From IMG/VR virus record IMGVR_UViG_3300046777_002930, positions 1 to 63,574 of that record: a stretch of DNA of 63,574 nucleotides. One strand, 5' to 3'. Numbering within the stretch: the stretch's first letter is position 1; every line of letters begins with the position of its first letter. Shown piece by piece: positions 16,255 to 24,226 of the stretch. The notes below the pieces were generated by a model, which was not told where the DNA came from, did no database searches, and saw only the letters and a list, made by a program, of their open reading frames with translations. The position numbers and the translations under genes are program-made. The DNA is from a virus.

Positions 16255-16381
16255 TTTGTGAACGATTGAGTTCCAAATAATGCGAATTTAGGCCCTCGAT
16301 TTTTGCAAATAAGCGTATTTGCGAATGAACTGGCCCCAAATAATATGCGTATTTGCGAACGCGAAGTCGCCAAATAATATA
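16252..16381. repeat. three copies of the TATTTGCGAA...CCAAATAATA repeat
   Basis: Copies at about 16252-16283 (diverged), 16314-16346 and 16347-16381, the last two in direct tandem. Each has TATTTGCGAA, 8-11 nt, then CCAAATAAT. In the best copy CGAAGTCG closes a small loop, so the element can fold as a hairpin with ATTTG/CAAAT. Confidence 0.6.
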
Positions 16382-16650
16382 CGTATAAAAGAATACTATA
16401 CCGATGTTATCCGCCTCTCGTCCCCATGCCATGCCGATACTATGCGTATACCCTGCCTAGACTATACGTATATTATACATCACTCACTTACACAAATTCA
16501 ATTAGTTTAATTGCGGTGCGCGTCACAAGCACAACCCCCTGATCCCCACCCCAATAGAATAAGAATAAGAGTAGGTAGAAAAAGAAATGGTATGGTGTAA
16601 ATTAAATGAATTAAAAAAAATGATGTAATGCATTGATGTATTAAATTTAA
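16382..16650. other. intergenic spacer, no gene seen
   Basis: A pyrimidine-rich stretch followed by AT-rich DNA before the hairpin repeat and the rIIA promoter. Short open frames here overlap the repeats and lack coding character. Confidence 0.5.
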
Positions 16651-16715
16651 GTTGTTGATTTTCAATGACTTAGGGGGCCCTCCGGCCCGCAAGCGCCTGG
16701 AACGCAATGACTTAC
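16651..16715 (+). repeat. operon-punctuating hairpin repeat, copy 1
   Basis: Core CTTAGGGGGCCCTCCGGCCC then GCAAG (16669-16693), flanked by GTTGTTGATTTTCAATGA. Lies upstream of the rIIA promoter. Confidence 0.75.
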
Positions 16716-16742
16716 ATCACGAAACATTTTGAATAAAATTCC

Positions 16743-16771
16743 TTGACGCGAAGATAAAAAACCACGATATT
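16743..16771 (+). promoter_or_regulatory. sigma70-type promoter of rIIA-like gene
   Basis: TTGACG (16743-16748), 17 bp, GATATT (16766-16771). The leader contains (ACCA)n-type CAACCAACCAACC, a leader motif also seen before the genes at 25428, 27011 and 29074. Confidence 0.6.
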
Positions 16772-16805
16772 AAAGACTCAACCAACCAACCAAACAACCA
16801 CTAAA

Positions 16806-18935
16806 ATGATTATTGCAGATAAAACCAACAAAGTTCACTTCGACGGAAATTTCGAGACTATCTCGGTAGGCATTGACGAAAAGAATATCGCGCATTTCTT
16901 TCGCATGATTGCCAATCTTTATCAAGACCCCACGATGGCAGTTCTTCGTGAGGTCGGCGCGAATTGCGTTGATTCATTGATTGAAGCAGGAACGCAGAAG
17001 GTCGGATGGGAATTGCATCTTCCCTCGCGTATGGATGCAAATGTTCGCTTCGTGGATCACGGAGTCGGCATCTCTCACGATCAAATGATTCGGATTTATT
17101 CAATCATTGGCGCGTCCAGCAAGCGCGGCAACAACGATCTTATCGGAGGGTTCGGAGTCGGCAAGTGGTCGCTTTGCTCTCTGGTCAATAACTTTCAAGC
17201 TATCTCTCGCTTCAACGGAACCAAGTCGCAATACTTTATTTCGTTGCAATCAAATGGCTTGCCGGACATTCGACTAATCAAGAGTGAGCAAACATCTGAA
17301 CGCAATGGTTTCGAGGTAAAGTTCCTTTGCCCTGATCGTTATGTAAATGAGTTCAATAATAAAGTCGCTAGGGCTTATCGCTTCTTTTCTATCAAGCCAA
17401 ATGTTTTTCTTGATGGTGTAAAGAAGGATATTGTTTTTAATTCTGATAGCGTTCTATTTGACGGAGGCACAGAGGGTTTCTCCATTTTCAATGGGCATGG
17501 TTCTCCCATCGTTGTCATGGGTGGAGTAGGGTATCGCCTTCCTTCTGAAACTCTTTTGGAGAATAAGAAGTTCACCAAGTTCAAGTCTTTGCTTGACTGC
17601 AACATGGCTATTCATGTTCCGATTGGTGAATTTAGTATCACTCCTTCCCGCGAAGCTATTCAGTTAGATGACCTTACATTGAATCGCTTATTCAATAAGC
17701 TGGAACAAATTGTCAACTCCTTTGTTCCCAAGATGCAAGCCGACATGGATAATTTCAAAGGCAATACTTGGCAAGCTAAACTCAAGCTCAAAGAATTGCG
17801 CGAGACATTTAGTTTTCTGCCGGATACTCTCAAGCTCAACTGGCAGGGTAAATCACTTACTGCTTCCGCTTTAAGCGTTAAAGATGCAAAAGTTTCCCTG
17901 TATTCGACACAATCTTGGAATAAGAAAATCTCTGTTGATGAGAAGGTAAAGAATATCGAAGTCAACAAAAGAGCATTTCTGTTCTTGAATGATTTGAAGA
18001 TCGGCGGCATTGGTCGCGCAAAACAATTCCTTCTTGAGCAGAAAAAGAAGGACAACTACTCTGGATATGCTTTTTATATCTTCAATGAAGCTGAAAAGGC
18101 TACATTTATTAAAGAAACTGAATGGGTTGGAGATTTTGTTCTGACAAGTTCTCTGCCTAAAGTTCCTACAAAGGGTAAAACCTCGACTGCTTCTGGTTCT
18201 GTTGTATATGGTTCTTTCCGTATGCGTTCTGGTCGCTCTTGGGGAGTTCACGATTCGGTTTGTCACTATGACAGCAACGAGGCTAAAACTGCTGACGAGT
18301 TTATTCTATTCCCAACTCTTTCCAACAAAGTATATGGTGAAGCTATTGCAACAAATGTTGATCCTATTATCAAATTGCTTTCTGCTGAATACAAAAAGAA
18401 TCTGTTCGCTTTGTTCCTTCCAAAGTCGGAATATGACGCGAATAATGCTTCAACCTTCGATGGCAAGCCAATGGTTAAGTTTTGCAATCTGGTTAAGACC
18501 AATGATTTCAAAAAGATTATCAGCAAAGGCACGAACGCTATCTCTTGGAATGTATTCAAAAATAAATTCCGCGAAGTGAGCAACTGGAATTTCCGTGGAA
18601 TGCCAGATCAAATGATGGAACTTGCGAAAGTGCTTAACAAGTCGCACATTATCTCTGTGGCTTGCCAAAATCTCAAGTCGATTATTCAAGATGATTCAAA
18701 GTGCTTCGATAATAAAACACTTTCGATCCTTCGACTTGCTGGAAGTGCTGACCTCTCTGATGGAGATAAAGTTATTACAAAAGAAATAGAATCTTTTGCT
18801 AATGCCGTGAAAGAAGTTATTGCAAAATATCCATTGATTTTACCCGTTTCTGATGAATACAATTTCAAACAACACGCAACGCCTCTGGCAGAATACATTG
18901 GCTTTATCGACTCGAAAGATGCCAATAAAAAATAA
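16806..18935 (+). CDS. rIIA: rIIA-like protein with GHKL ATPase domain
   Basis: 709 residues, close to T4 rIIA (725). N-terminal GHKL/HATPase signature: REVGANCVDSLIEAG (N box, about 44-58), VDHGVGIS (about 80-87) and GGFGVGKWSLCSL (about 116-128). A second domain includes the FSITPSREAI segment (about 278). In T4 rIIA with rIIB affects lysis inhibition and exclusion by lambda rex. Gene order rIIA-rIIB is kept, but each has its own promoter and a hairpin repeat lies between them. Codon use is richer in CGC and GCG than in the late genes. Confidence 0.85.
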   Translation: MIIADKTNKVHFDGNFETISVGIDEKNIAHFFRMIANLYQDPTMAVLREVGANCVDSLIEAGTQKVGWELHLPSRMDANVRFVDHGVGISHDQMIRIYSIIGASSKRGNNDLIGGFGVGKWSLCSLVNNFQAISRFNGTKSQYFISLQSNGLPDIRLIKSEQTSERNGFEVKFLCPDRYVNEFNNKVARAYRFFSIKPNVFLDGVKKDIVFNSDSVLFDGGTEGFSIFNGHGSPIVVMGGVGYRLPSETLLENKKFTKFKSLLDCNMAIHVPIGEFSITPSREAIQLDDLTLNRLFNKLEQIVNSFVPKMQADMDNFKGNTWQAKLKLKELRETFSFLPDTLKLNWQGKSLTASALSVKDAKVSLYSTQSWNKKISVDEKVKNIEVNKRAFLFLNDLKIGGIGRAKQFLLEQKKKDNYSGYAFYIFNEAEKATFIKETEWVGDFVLTSSLPKVPTKGKTSTASGSVVYGSFRMRSGRSWGVHDSVCHYDSNEAKTADEFILFPTLSNKVYGEAIATNVDPIIKLLSAEYKKNLFALFLPKSEYDANNASTFDGKPMVKFCNLVKTNDFKKIISKGTNAISWNVFKNKFREVSNWNFRGMPDQMMELAKVLNKSHIISVACQNLKSIIQDDSKCFDNKTLSILRLAGSADLSDGDKVITKEIESFANAVKEVIAKYPLILPVSDEYNFKQHATPLAEYIGFIDSKDANKK

Positions 18936-19025
18936 ATAAAATTGTGGTGGTTGAACGAGGGGCGCGGAGTGGTTGCCGCGCCTCTCACCTTTTCCGTGTA
19001 TATTTCTGTATATAAAGCATTGAAA

Positions 19026-19080
19026 CTCAACGACTTACGGGGCCCTCCGGCCCGCAAGTCACTGGGTATCAGCAACTTAC
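19026..19080 (+). repeat. operon-punctuating hairpin repeat, copy 2
   Basis: CTCAACGACTTACGGGGCCC, TCCGGCCCGCAAGTC, then AGCAACTTACAA. Lies after rIIA and before the rIIB promoter, in the sense orientation. Confidence 0.8.
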
Positions 19081-19105
19081 AATTGAAAAAAACTTGAAAA
19101 AAAAT

Positions 19106-19134
19106 TTGACACCGCTATAAAAAAAGTCCATAGT
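19106..19134 (+). promoter_or_regulatory. sigma70-type promoter of rIIB-like gene
   Basis: TTGACA (19106-19111), 17 bp, CATAGT (19129-19134). ATG at 19145, so a leader of a few nt at most. Confidence 0.6.
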
Positions 19135-19144
19135 GGTATCTGTT

Positions 19145-20032
19145 ATGAATCCAACTAACAACCAAACCAACCAATACGCTAACCAAACTCTCATCGGACG
19201 CTTCGTGTCCAAAGAGCAAATCACGCTTATCTTCTCCGAGGATACTGCGGTAATCGACAACTCCAATCCCAAGTTCGCCGAAATCCTCCAACTCTGCAAA
19301 GACGGCAAGTATGCAGAAGCGGCGGCACTCGCAACGATCAAGGATCAAATCAATCAAACCTTCGACGGAGATATTCGCGTTGTAGGTGGCGAGGTTATTT
19401 ATGACGGCAAGCCTCTCCACAATGTTATGTGCGAACGCATCCTCGATATTATGCGCGAGGGTCTTGACGCAACTGGACTCGTAAAGTTCCTTGAGAACCT
19501 TATGCAAAACCCTTCCTATACTGCTGTTCAAGAACTCTATTTGTTTCTTGAGGCAAATCAAATTCCAATCACAGAGGATGGTCACTTCCTCGCATGGAAA
19601 AAGATTCGCAACAACTGGAAGGATATTCATTCCAACTCTGTCGATTATTCTGTTGGAGCTACACCTTCCATGAAGCGGAATCAAGTCGATCCAGATAGGG
19701 AAAAGACTTGCTCTTATGGATTGCATTGCGCGGGATGGGATTATCTTCCTCACTTTGGTTCCAATGGTGATTCTGACCGAATCGTTATTGTCAAGGTGAA
19801 TCCTGCTGATGTCATTGCGGTTCCAAATGATTACGGCAATGCAAAGATGCGTGTCTGCAAAATGGAGGTCTTGCGCGAATATACTGACCGCAAGGTAGAA
19901 GCAGAGGAATTTTCTCACTCTGTTGTTTCCTCTAATGGCGAGGCACTTTACACGGAAGATGATCTGGATGAGGCATACAAGAATGGGTATGACGATGCCT
20001 ACGATGAACTTCGGTGGGACGAAGAAGAATAA
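19145..20032 (+). CDS. rIIB: rIIB-like protein
   Basis: 295 residues (T4 rIIB 312). The central block EDGHFLAWKKIRNNWKDIHS (about 141-160) followed by RNQVDPDREKTCSYGLHC and AGWDYLPHFG is the recognisable rIIB core; the family also carries a ferredoxin-like N-terminal half. The ATG at 19145 is chosen over an upstream GTG because the promoter -10 box overlaps that GTG. Acidic C terminus (WDEEE). Expected partner of the rIIA-like protein at the inner membrane. Confidence 0.85.
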   Translation: MNPTNNQTNQYANQTLIGRFVSKEQITLIFSEDTAVIDNSNPKFAEILQLCKDGKYAEAAALATIKDQINQTFDGDIRVVGGEVIYDGKPLHNVMCERILDIMREGLDATGLVKFLENLMQNPSYTAVQELYLFLEANQIPITEDGHFLAWKKIRNNWKDIHSNSVDYSVGATPSMKRNQVDPDREKTCSYGLHCAGWDYLPHFGSNGDSDRIVIVKVNPADVIAVPNDYGNAKMRVCKMEVLREYTDRKVEAEEFSHSVVSSNGEALYTEDDLDEAYKNGYDDAYDELRWDEEE

Positions 20033-20058
20033 TAAATCTTCATAGCAAAACAAGAGAG

Positions 20059-20088
20059 AGGGAGGCGAAAGCCTCCTTCTTTTTTTTG
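20059..20088 (+). terminator. intrinsic terminator after rIIB
   Basis: GGAGGC-GAAA-GCCTCC stem loop (20061-20076) followed by TTCTTTTTTTT. A classic rho-independent terminator, in contrast to the hairpin repeats, which lack a U-tract. Confidence 0.9.
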
Positions 20089-20099
20089 TATTTTTATTT

Positions 20100-20120
20100 G
20101 GTATCGCAAAACGCGATACC
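20100..20120. promoter_or_regulatory. perfect hairpin GGTATCGC-AAAAC-GCGATACC
   Basis: 8 bp perfect inverted repeat with a 5 nt loop, between the terminator and the next hairpin repeat. Back-up terminator or protein-binding site. Confidence 0.5.
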
Positions 20121-20135
20121 TTGTAAGTTACTCAT

Positions 20136-20195
20136 CATCAACGACTTACGGGGCCCCCGGGCCCGCAAGTGCCTGGTACTCAACGATTTATAAAA
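20136..20195 (+). repeat. operon-punctuating hairpin repeat, copy 3
   Basis: CATCAACGACTTACGGGGCC, CCCGGGCCCGCAAGT, then CTCAACGATTTAT, upstream of the next promoter. Confidence 0.8.
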
Positions 20196-20209
20196 ACAAT
20201 TTTTTATAC

Positions 20210-20238
20210 TTGCTTCGGAATTAAAATTCAATTATATT
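20210..20238 (+). promoter_or_regulatory. sigma70-type promoter, leaderless start
   Basis: TTGCTT (20210-20215), 17 bp, TATATT (20233-20238); ATG at 20246 follows after 7 nt. Confidence 0.6.
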
Positions 20239-20245
20239 CGGACAT

Positions 20246-20581
20246 ATGAATAAAAAGCAAAGAGGCAGGAAGAAAGGGTCGGTCAGCTTCATGCAAGTTG
20301 AACTGGCAGAACTGAATAGAGTATTGAAACCAGATGCGAAGGTAATTCTGTCAATCAGATATGCCCAGCTTGTGGGCTTGAACGGAAAGCCAGTTAGTTC
20401 GAATCTCGATGTCTTGGGGCATTGCGTAGCAAGCGGCAAGGCAGAAATGGAACTAGTTGACTTTGGCGACGAAGAAGATATCCCTTCTCCGGCTGCTAAT
20501 AAAAAGAAAGAAGAGCCGAAAGACGACGATCACATTTCAACACAAGCAGAACTTGAGACCTTTGACGAAAACCCTTTTTAA
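20246..20581 (+). CDS. hypothetical basic protein with acidic SSB-like tail
   Basis: 111 residues. Strongly basic start (NKKQRGRKKGS), a compact middle (ILSIRYAQLVGLNGKPVSSN) and an acidic tail ending in DENPF, reminiscent of the acidic D-x-I-P-F tip of single-strand binding proteins that recruits partners. Nucleic-acid binding is plausible but unproven. First gene of a unit with the next small gene, 11 nt apart. Confidence 0.65.
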   Translation: MNKKQRGRKKGSVSFMQVELAELNRVLKPDAKVILSIRYAQLVGLNGKPVSSNLDVLGHCVASGKAEMELVDFGDEEDIPSPAANKKKEEPKDDDHISTQAELETFDENPF

Positions 20582-20592
20582 ATTAAAAAAAA

Positions 20593-20892
20593 ATGCAAAC
20601 ACAAAACATCCCAACCAAAGTATCAATCAAGAATCTCCGTCAAAGCGGATGGAAGGTTCGAGTTCTTCATGAGCGCAATTATTTTTTGAGGAATAGGCTT
20701 GATGGAAATTCAACAGAGGTTTCAGCAAGGGGAGGACGAACCGAGATTCAAATTACAAGTCCAGATAAAAAGATTAACGCTTCCGGTCAAGCGATCTGCT
20801 CCGAAGAAGATAACTTCAATAGGAAAACTGGAAATGCTATTGCTCTAGGCAGGGCGTGGAGTGTAGTGCTTAAATCTTTAGGTATTGTATAA
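20593..20892 (+). CDS. conserved small phage protein
   Basis: 99 residues. The block GRTEIQITSPD followed by DNFNRKTGNAIALGRAW is a pattern I associate with small conserved phage and plasmid proteins of unknown function. Basic, beta-rich N-terminal half. Transcribed with the gene at 20246. Confidence 0.65.
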   Translation: MQTQNIPTKVSIKNLRQSGWKVRVLHERNYFLRNRLDGNSTEVSARGGRTEIQITSPDKKINASGQAICSEEDNFNRKTGNAIALGRAWSVVLKSLGIV

Positions 20893-20898
20893 AAAAAT

Positions 20899-20927
20899 TT
20901 GACTATTGTATAAAAACCTACCATAAT
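20899..20927 (+). promoter_or_regulatory. sigma70-type promoter of the RuvB-like gene
   Basis: TTGACT (20899-20904), 17 bp, CATAAT (20922-20927). ATG at 20945, so a leader of about 10 nt. Confidence 0.65.
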
Positions 20928-20944
20928 ACAATACTAATACTAAT

Positions 20945-21943
20945 ATGAATCAAGACACAACCAACGACCACTTCTCACACTTGATTGGGCAAGAAAAGCT
21001 GAAAGCTCAACTGCGCTTTTATCTTAACTCTTTCCGCGAAACTCAAATTCTGCCTACTATTCTTTTGGTTGGCGGAAGGGGTTCGGGCAAAACAGAGTTT
21101 GCCGTATCATTGGCACGAAACTTGCGAATGGAAGCTATGGGCGGTCGCCCAAAGCCTTTATTGACAGTCAATTCCAGCACCGTGAAAAATGTTAGGCAGT
21201 TCGTGGAGGATATTGTTTTGAAGTATGTCAACGATCAGACACTTACTTTGTTCTTTGATGAATGTCATGCGCTTCCAGAAAGCGTTCAGACTGCGCTACT
21301 TACAATCCTTAACCCAAACAAAAAGAACTCAAACCTTTTCCGCTATGAGGATAGCGAGATTATGTTTGACTTCAAGAAGGTTAGTTTCGTATTTGCAACA
21401 ACCGATCCTCAAAAATTAGTAGGGCCTTTCAAGGATAGGTGTCGCGTGTTGCACATGGACGAATACGAATACAAAGACCTTGGTAAAATCGTTAGAGAGA
21501 ATCTTGATGAAGGGCTTGAGATTCCAGATGATGTCATGGATCATGTAGCGTCTGTGTGTCGTGGTAATGCTCGTAATGCTGTGCTTATGGCTAAAGACAA
21601 TATCGTTCAGTATATGAAGGGCAGTAAGGTTTCCAAGATGTGCCACAAGCATTGGGAGACTCTTTGCGATGTATTGGGCATCATGCCTATGGGATTGGAA
21701 AGCTCCGAGGTTCAAGTTCTTAAAGCACTAAATGATTTTCCTATGGGTTGCTCTCTGAATAACCTATCTGCAAAAACTGGATTCACAAGGCAAGCTATTA
21801 TGCTAGAGTTTGAGTCTTATCTAGTTAAGAAGGGTCTTATGCAGATTAAATCTGGCGGCAGAGAGATTACTAGCAAGGGCAAGGAATATCTTAACAAGTA
21901 TGTATTTAAGACAACTGGAGGATTTACAAATGCACTCTCGTAA
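20945..21943 (+). CDS. RuvB-like AAA+ ATPase
   Basis: 332 residues, the size of RuvB. LIGQEKLKAQLRFYL at the start, Walker A GGRGSGKT (about 41-48), Walker B LTLFFDECHAL (about 99-109), sensor 1 FATTDP (about 153), arginine-finger region FKDRCR (about 164) and a C-terminal winged helix (TGFTRQAI, YLVKKGLMQI, GREITSKGKEYL) as in RuvB. Phage versions could load a replicative helicase, act as clamp loader or migrate Holliday junctions; RuvB-like is the safest name. Confidence 0.85.
   Translation: MNQDTTNDHFSHLIGQEKLKAQLRFYLNSFRETQILPTILLVGGRGSGKTEFAVSLARNLRMEAMGGRPKPLLTVNSSTVKNVRQFVEDIVLKYVNDQTLTLFFDECHALPESVQTALLTILNPNKKNSNLFRYEDSEIMFDFKKVSFVFATTDPQKLVGPFKDRCRVLHMDEYEYKDLGKIVRENLDEGLEIPDDVMDHVASVCRGNARNAVLMAKDNIVQYMKGSKVSKMCHKHWETLCDVLGIMPMGLESSEVQVLKALNDFPMGCSLNNLSAKTGFTRQAIMLEFESYLVKKGLMQIKSGGREITSKGKEYLNKYVFKTTGGFTNALS
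21917..21921 (+). promoter_or_regulatory. Shine-Dalgarno site that fixes the next start
   Basis: GGAGG 8 nt before the ATG at 21930, inside the end of the RuvB-like gene. One of the few clear SD sites; first genes of units here are mostly leaderless. Confidence 0.7.
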
Positions 21944-22511
21944 GAGCGTTAGACTTGACAATCTTGTAGATGGTAGTCCTTTTACCATACCATTTCTTGG
22001 AGACCAATACAAGCTATTGTATCTTGTTAGGGGAGGCGATTCAACTTGCAAAGTTCAAGGATATAAAAAGACAGAAGCCGGTGGGTATTCACCATTCTCT
22101 GATTTCTTTTCCCCTGGGACAGAAGTTGTTAGCGATAAAACAAGAAACATTCTATCAATCTCAAAAGATGGAGAGCTTTCTATTCCAAAGGAATATGTGT
22201 CTGAAATTTTAAGTGAAAAACAAGAAGAAAAAAAAGTAAAAAAAAGTAAAGGAGTAAAGAAAATGAGCGTAGAAACACAATCGCCAGTTGGCGTTAAAAA
22301 TGCAGTAGGTCGCCCTAAAAAGCATAGGATCGAGCTTCCTCATGGAGAGGAATTTACAGTCAGTAAGATTGCTGAAAAGCTCGGTGTAAAGAAGTTTGTA
22401 GTTAATAATGAAATCGCTAGGCTTCAACGAGAGACTCCAGAAAGTCTCCAAGTTGTTGGCTCTGTGCCACAAGGCAAAGGCAAGCCAGCTAGAGTTTTCA
22501 AACTAATTTGA
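21930..22511 (+). CDS. DNA-binding protein with C-terminal HTH
   Basis: 193 residues, overlapping the RuvB-like gene by 14 nt. A basic linker of KKVKKSKGVKK type near the middle, an AT-hook-like VGRPKKHR and a HTH segment FTVSKIAEKLGVKKFVVNNEI (about 143-163) followed by winged-helix-like strands. The N-terminal half (FTIPFLGDQYKLLYLVRGGD) is a separate beta domain. Probably binds DNA and may work with the RuvB-like ATPase, its translational partner. Confidence 0.7.
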   Translation: MHSRKSVRLDNLVDGSPFTIPFLGDQYKLLYLVRGGDSTCKVQGYKKTEAGGYSPFSDFFSPGTEVVSDKTRNILSISKDGELSIPKEYVSEILSEKQEEKKVKKSKGVKKMSVETQSPVGVKNAVGRPKKHRIELPHGEEFTVSKIAEKLGVKKFVVNNEIARLQRETPESLQVVGSVPQGKGKPARVFKLI

Positions 22512-22559
22512 AGAATGTGGGTTGGGGGTTATCCTGTAAAGCAAAACCCCAGATTTATT

Positions 22560-22775
22560 ATGTCTAATCCAAATAAAACATTGCAACAACATTTAATCAA
22601 TTCAAAAGTAAAGACTGCCATTCTCTTTCTGACATCAGATAGAATACCAGCAGAGGAAAACTTTGACTTTGTTCTGTCTGCTTTGGAAAATTGTTCTCTT
22701 AAAGAGGCTAGGACTCTTTTGTATGAGAATTATTATGATGAGATTTTGGATTGGTCGAACATGAACGAGTGGTAA
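22560..22775 (+). CDS. hypothetical small protein
   Basis: 71 residues from the ATG at 22560; an upstream ATG at 22515 would add 15 residues that look less protein-like. Helical and acidic (AEENFDFVLSALENC, EARTLLYENYYDEI). Last gene of the unit before a hairpin repeat. Function unknown. Confidence 0.6.
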   Translation: MSNPNKTLQQHLINSKVKTAILFLTSDRIPAEENFDFVLSALENCSLKEARTLLYENYYDEILDWSNMNEW

Positions 22776-22785
22776 CATAACACCC

Positions 22786-22845
22786 TGTAAGTCAGCGACT
22801 TACGGGGCCCTCGGGCCCGTAACCTATTGATTACGAGCGCTTTAT
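22786..22845. repeat. operon-punctuating hairpin repeat, copy 4 (convergent)
   Basis: CTTACGGGGCCCTCGGGCCC, then GTAACCTATTGATTACGAG. Placed between a + operon end (22775) and a - operon end (22849), so it serves both. Confidence 0.8.
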
Positions 22846-22848
22846 GTT

Positions 22849-23019
22849 TTAGAAGTTAAACTGGTATTGGTCTGGATCGTCTTGATGTTCTTGTTTGGGA
22901 AGCAATACAGCCCATCCAAGTGAGTTCAAAGCATTAAAGGCGGCATCATTTTCATTTTCAGCTTCTACCTCGAAAGAAAGATTGCCGTCACTATGGTTTG
23001 ATATAATATATTTTTTCAT
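22849..23019 (-). CDS. small hypothetical protein, EA-x-QA-x-AL-x-LGW family
   Basis: 56 residues, start at 23019. The block VEAENENDAAFNALNSLGWA matches the motif of the proteins at 337-582 and 3154-3384. Acidic C terminus. Function unknown; last gene of its unit before the convergent hairpin repeat. Confidence 0.65.
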   Translation of the reverse strand: MKKYIISNHSDGNLSFEVEAENENDAAFNALNSLGWAVLLPKQEHQDDPDQYQFNF

Positions 23020-23036
23020 TTTATTTAATTTTTAAT

Positions 23037-23111
23037 TGGAGCATCCTGTCAGAATCGAACTGACGAATACAGCTTTTGCAGAGCCGTGCCTTACCACTTG
23101 GCTAAGGATGC
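23037..23111 (-). tRNA. tRNA-Cys(GCA)
   Basis: Minus strand: acceptor GCATCCT/AGGATGC, D stem GCC/GGC, anticodon stem CGGCT/AGCTG with loop CTGCAAA (anticodon GCA), T arm GTCAG-TTCGATT-CTGAC, T73 and encoded CCA. T73 is the expected Cys discriminator. Confidence 0.93.
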
Positions 23112-23124
23112 TTTAACTCATTCA

Positions 23125-23199
23125 TCACCATTTAATAAACATAGATAGAAAAACCCCCATTAGAATTAGAACTGCTACTGGCATATTGTTTGTTTCCAT
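23125..23199 (-). CDS. single-span membrane micropeptide
   Basis: 24 residues: a short polar start, then PVAVLILMGVFLSMF as one membrane span and a KW end. Lies between the glycosylase-like gene and tRNA-Cys in one unit. One of several such micropeptides in the 23-37 kb region. Real but of unknown role. Confidence 0.5.
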   Translation of the reverse strand: METNNMPVAVLILMGVFLSMFIKW

Positions 23200-23221
23200 A
23201 TTATTTATTTTTTGTTTGTTT

Positions 23222-23938
23222 CTAGTATTGCGGAATACTATCCGCAAAGTCTCCTTCCTCAAGAACATAAGACCAGTATCGGGAATCCGTATATCCTTGC
23301 TTCCTATCCCAATAGATGCAACGCGCAACATAGCAGGGAACATTATATTCAAAGCACATTCTAACCCAATGAGCTTCTATGTCTTGATATAGTTTGGCGT
23401 TTTTAGTTTGATCCAATCCGTATAGCTGAAACAAATGAGTATCAAGGCAAGTAATCTCTGCTTCCGTTGGATAAAGCATTTCGATAAAGAAGCTACTCTT
23501 TGCCATACCAAGACCAAGAATAGATTTCTCAATCCTATTGCGGTATTGCGTCCAGCTTTCCTGTTCTGCTTTGTGATAAGAGCATGGATCAGACCAATAC
23601 TTTTTTGTAAAGTCTTTGATGAAGCGAACCCTGTTGTTGTAAAGTCCTGCTCCGCTCTGTCTCAATTTAGTGTCGAGAATGTCCCATTGGTTGATCCAAG
23701 TCCACCAATCCTTAATCAAGGAATAGGCGGCAATGTTCGACTTCCAGCTTGTGTGGACAGATGTATAAGCAAAAAGAGCGCGTTGAAACCTTTCTGTATC
23801 ATTCAGAGGTTTAAGTGCGCCCCAATAAGCAGTCTGGAATTTAATCTCTTTATTTGTCAAAGAAGCAAAGAATGCCTCTGCTTCTGAAGTTTGGATTTGT
23901 GCGGTTTGGTTTTTGGTTTTTGTGGTAGTGGTTGGCAT
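23222..23938 (-). CDS. HhH-GPD-like DNA glycosylase
   Basis: 238 residues. SILGLGMAKSSFFIEMLYP (about 139-157) resembles the helix-hairpin-helix of base-excision glycosylases, followed by ITCLDTHLFQLYG (about 162-174), where the Asp fits the catalytic Asp of the GPD region. N-terminal helices precede it. Expected role is repair or counter-defence by base excision, but without alignment the call is tentative. Starts the unit downstream of promoter 23947-23975. Confidence 0.55.
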   Translation of the reverse strand: MPTTTTKTKNQTAQIQTSEAEAFFASLTNKEIKFQTAYWGALKPLNDTERFQRALFAYTSVHTSWKSNIAAYSLIKDWWTWINQWDILDTKLRQSGAGLYNNRVRFIKDFTKKYWSDPCSYHKAEQESWTQYRNRIEKSILGLGMAKSSFFIEMLYPTEAEITCLDTHLFQLYGLDQTKNAKLYQDIEAHWVRMCFEYNVPCYVARCIYWDRKQGYTDSRYWSYVLEEGDFADSIPQY

Positions 23939-23946
23939 ACATAATC

Positions 23947-23975
23947 AAGGTAGGTGTTTTTGTTGTGCTTGTCAA
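23947..23975 (-). promoter_or_regulatory. sigma70-type promoter
   Basis: Minus strand TTGACA (23975-23970), 17 bp, TACCTT (23952-23947); ATG at 23938 after 8 nt. Confidence 0.6.
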
Positions 23976-24005
23976 GGCATAATCTTCAGTTGTAAATTGT
24001 TGGCA

Positions 24006-24054
24006 CGCAATCACTTACGGGCCGGAGGGCCCCGTAACCTGTTGGTTACGAGGA
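24006..24054 (-). repeat. operon-punctuating hairpin repeat, copy 5
   Basis: CACTTACGGGCCGGAGGGCC then CCGTAACCTGTTGGTTACG, 8 bp after the stop at 24063. Confidence 0.8.
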
Positions 24055-24062
24055 GTTTGCAT

Positions 24063-24221
24063 CTACTTTGAGTATCGCGCCTTGTATGAGTATTCGTATA
24101 GTCTGCCTTGGCGGAAAATTTGCTCAAGGTGAGTTTCGTTGGTGAATGCCTCGATAGAGAGCGCGAGCAGTGAAGTTTTCCGCTCCTTAAAGTTAAACAA
24201 TAGTTCAAGTATTTTTTTCAT
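24063..24221 (-). CDS. small hypothetical basic protein
   Basis: 52 residues, start ATG at 24221. Basic and aromatic (KKILELLFNFKERKTS; RQGRLYEYSYKARYSK). Five bp after the stop of the preceding gene, so operonic. No known motif. Confidence 0.55.
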   Translation of the reverse strand: MKKILELLFNFKERKTSLLALSIEAFTNETHLEQIFRQGRLYEYSYKARYSK

Positions 24222-24226
24222 TTTTA

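Noticed and set aside
16858-18689. Many minus-strand frames inside rIIA
   Set aside because: Shadows of the rIIA-like frame, which has recognisable GHKL motifs along its length.
19115-20053. 312-codon minus frame opposite rIIB
   Set aside because: Mirror of the rIIB codon pattern, Ile/Val/Cys-rich and overlapping promoter and terminator; no plausible start.
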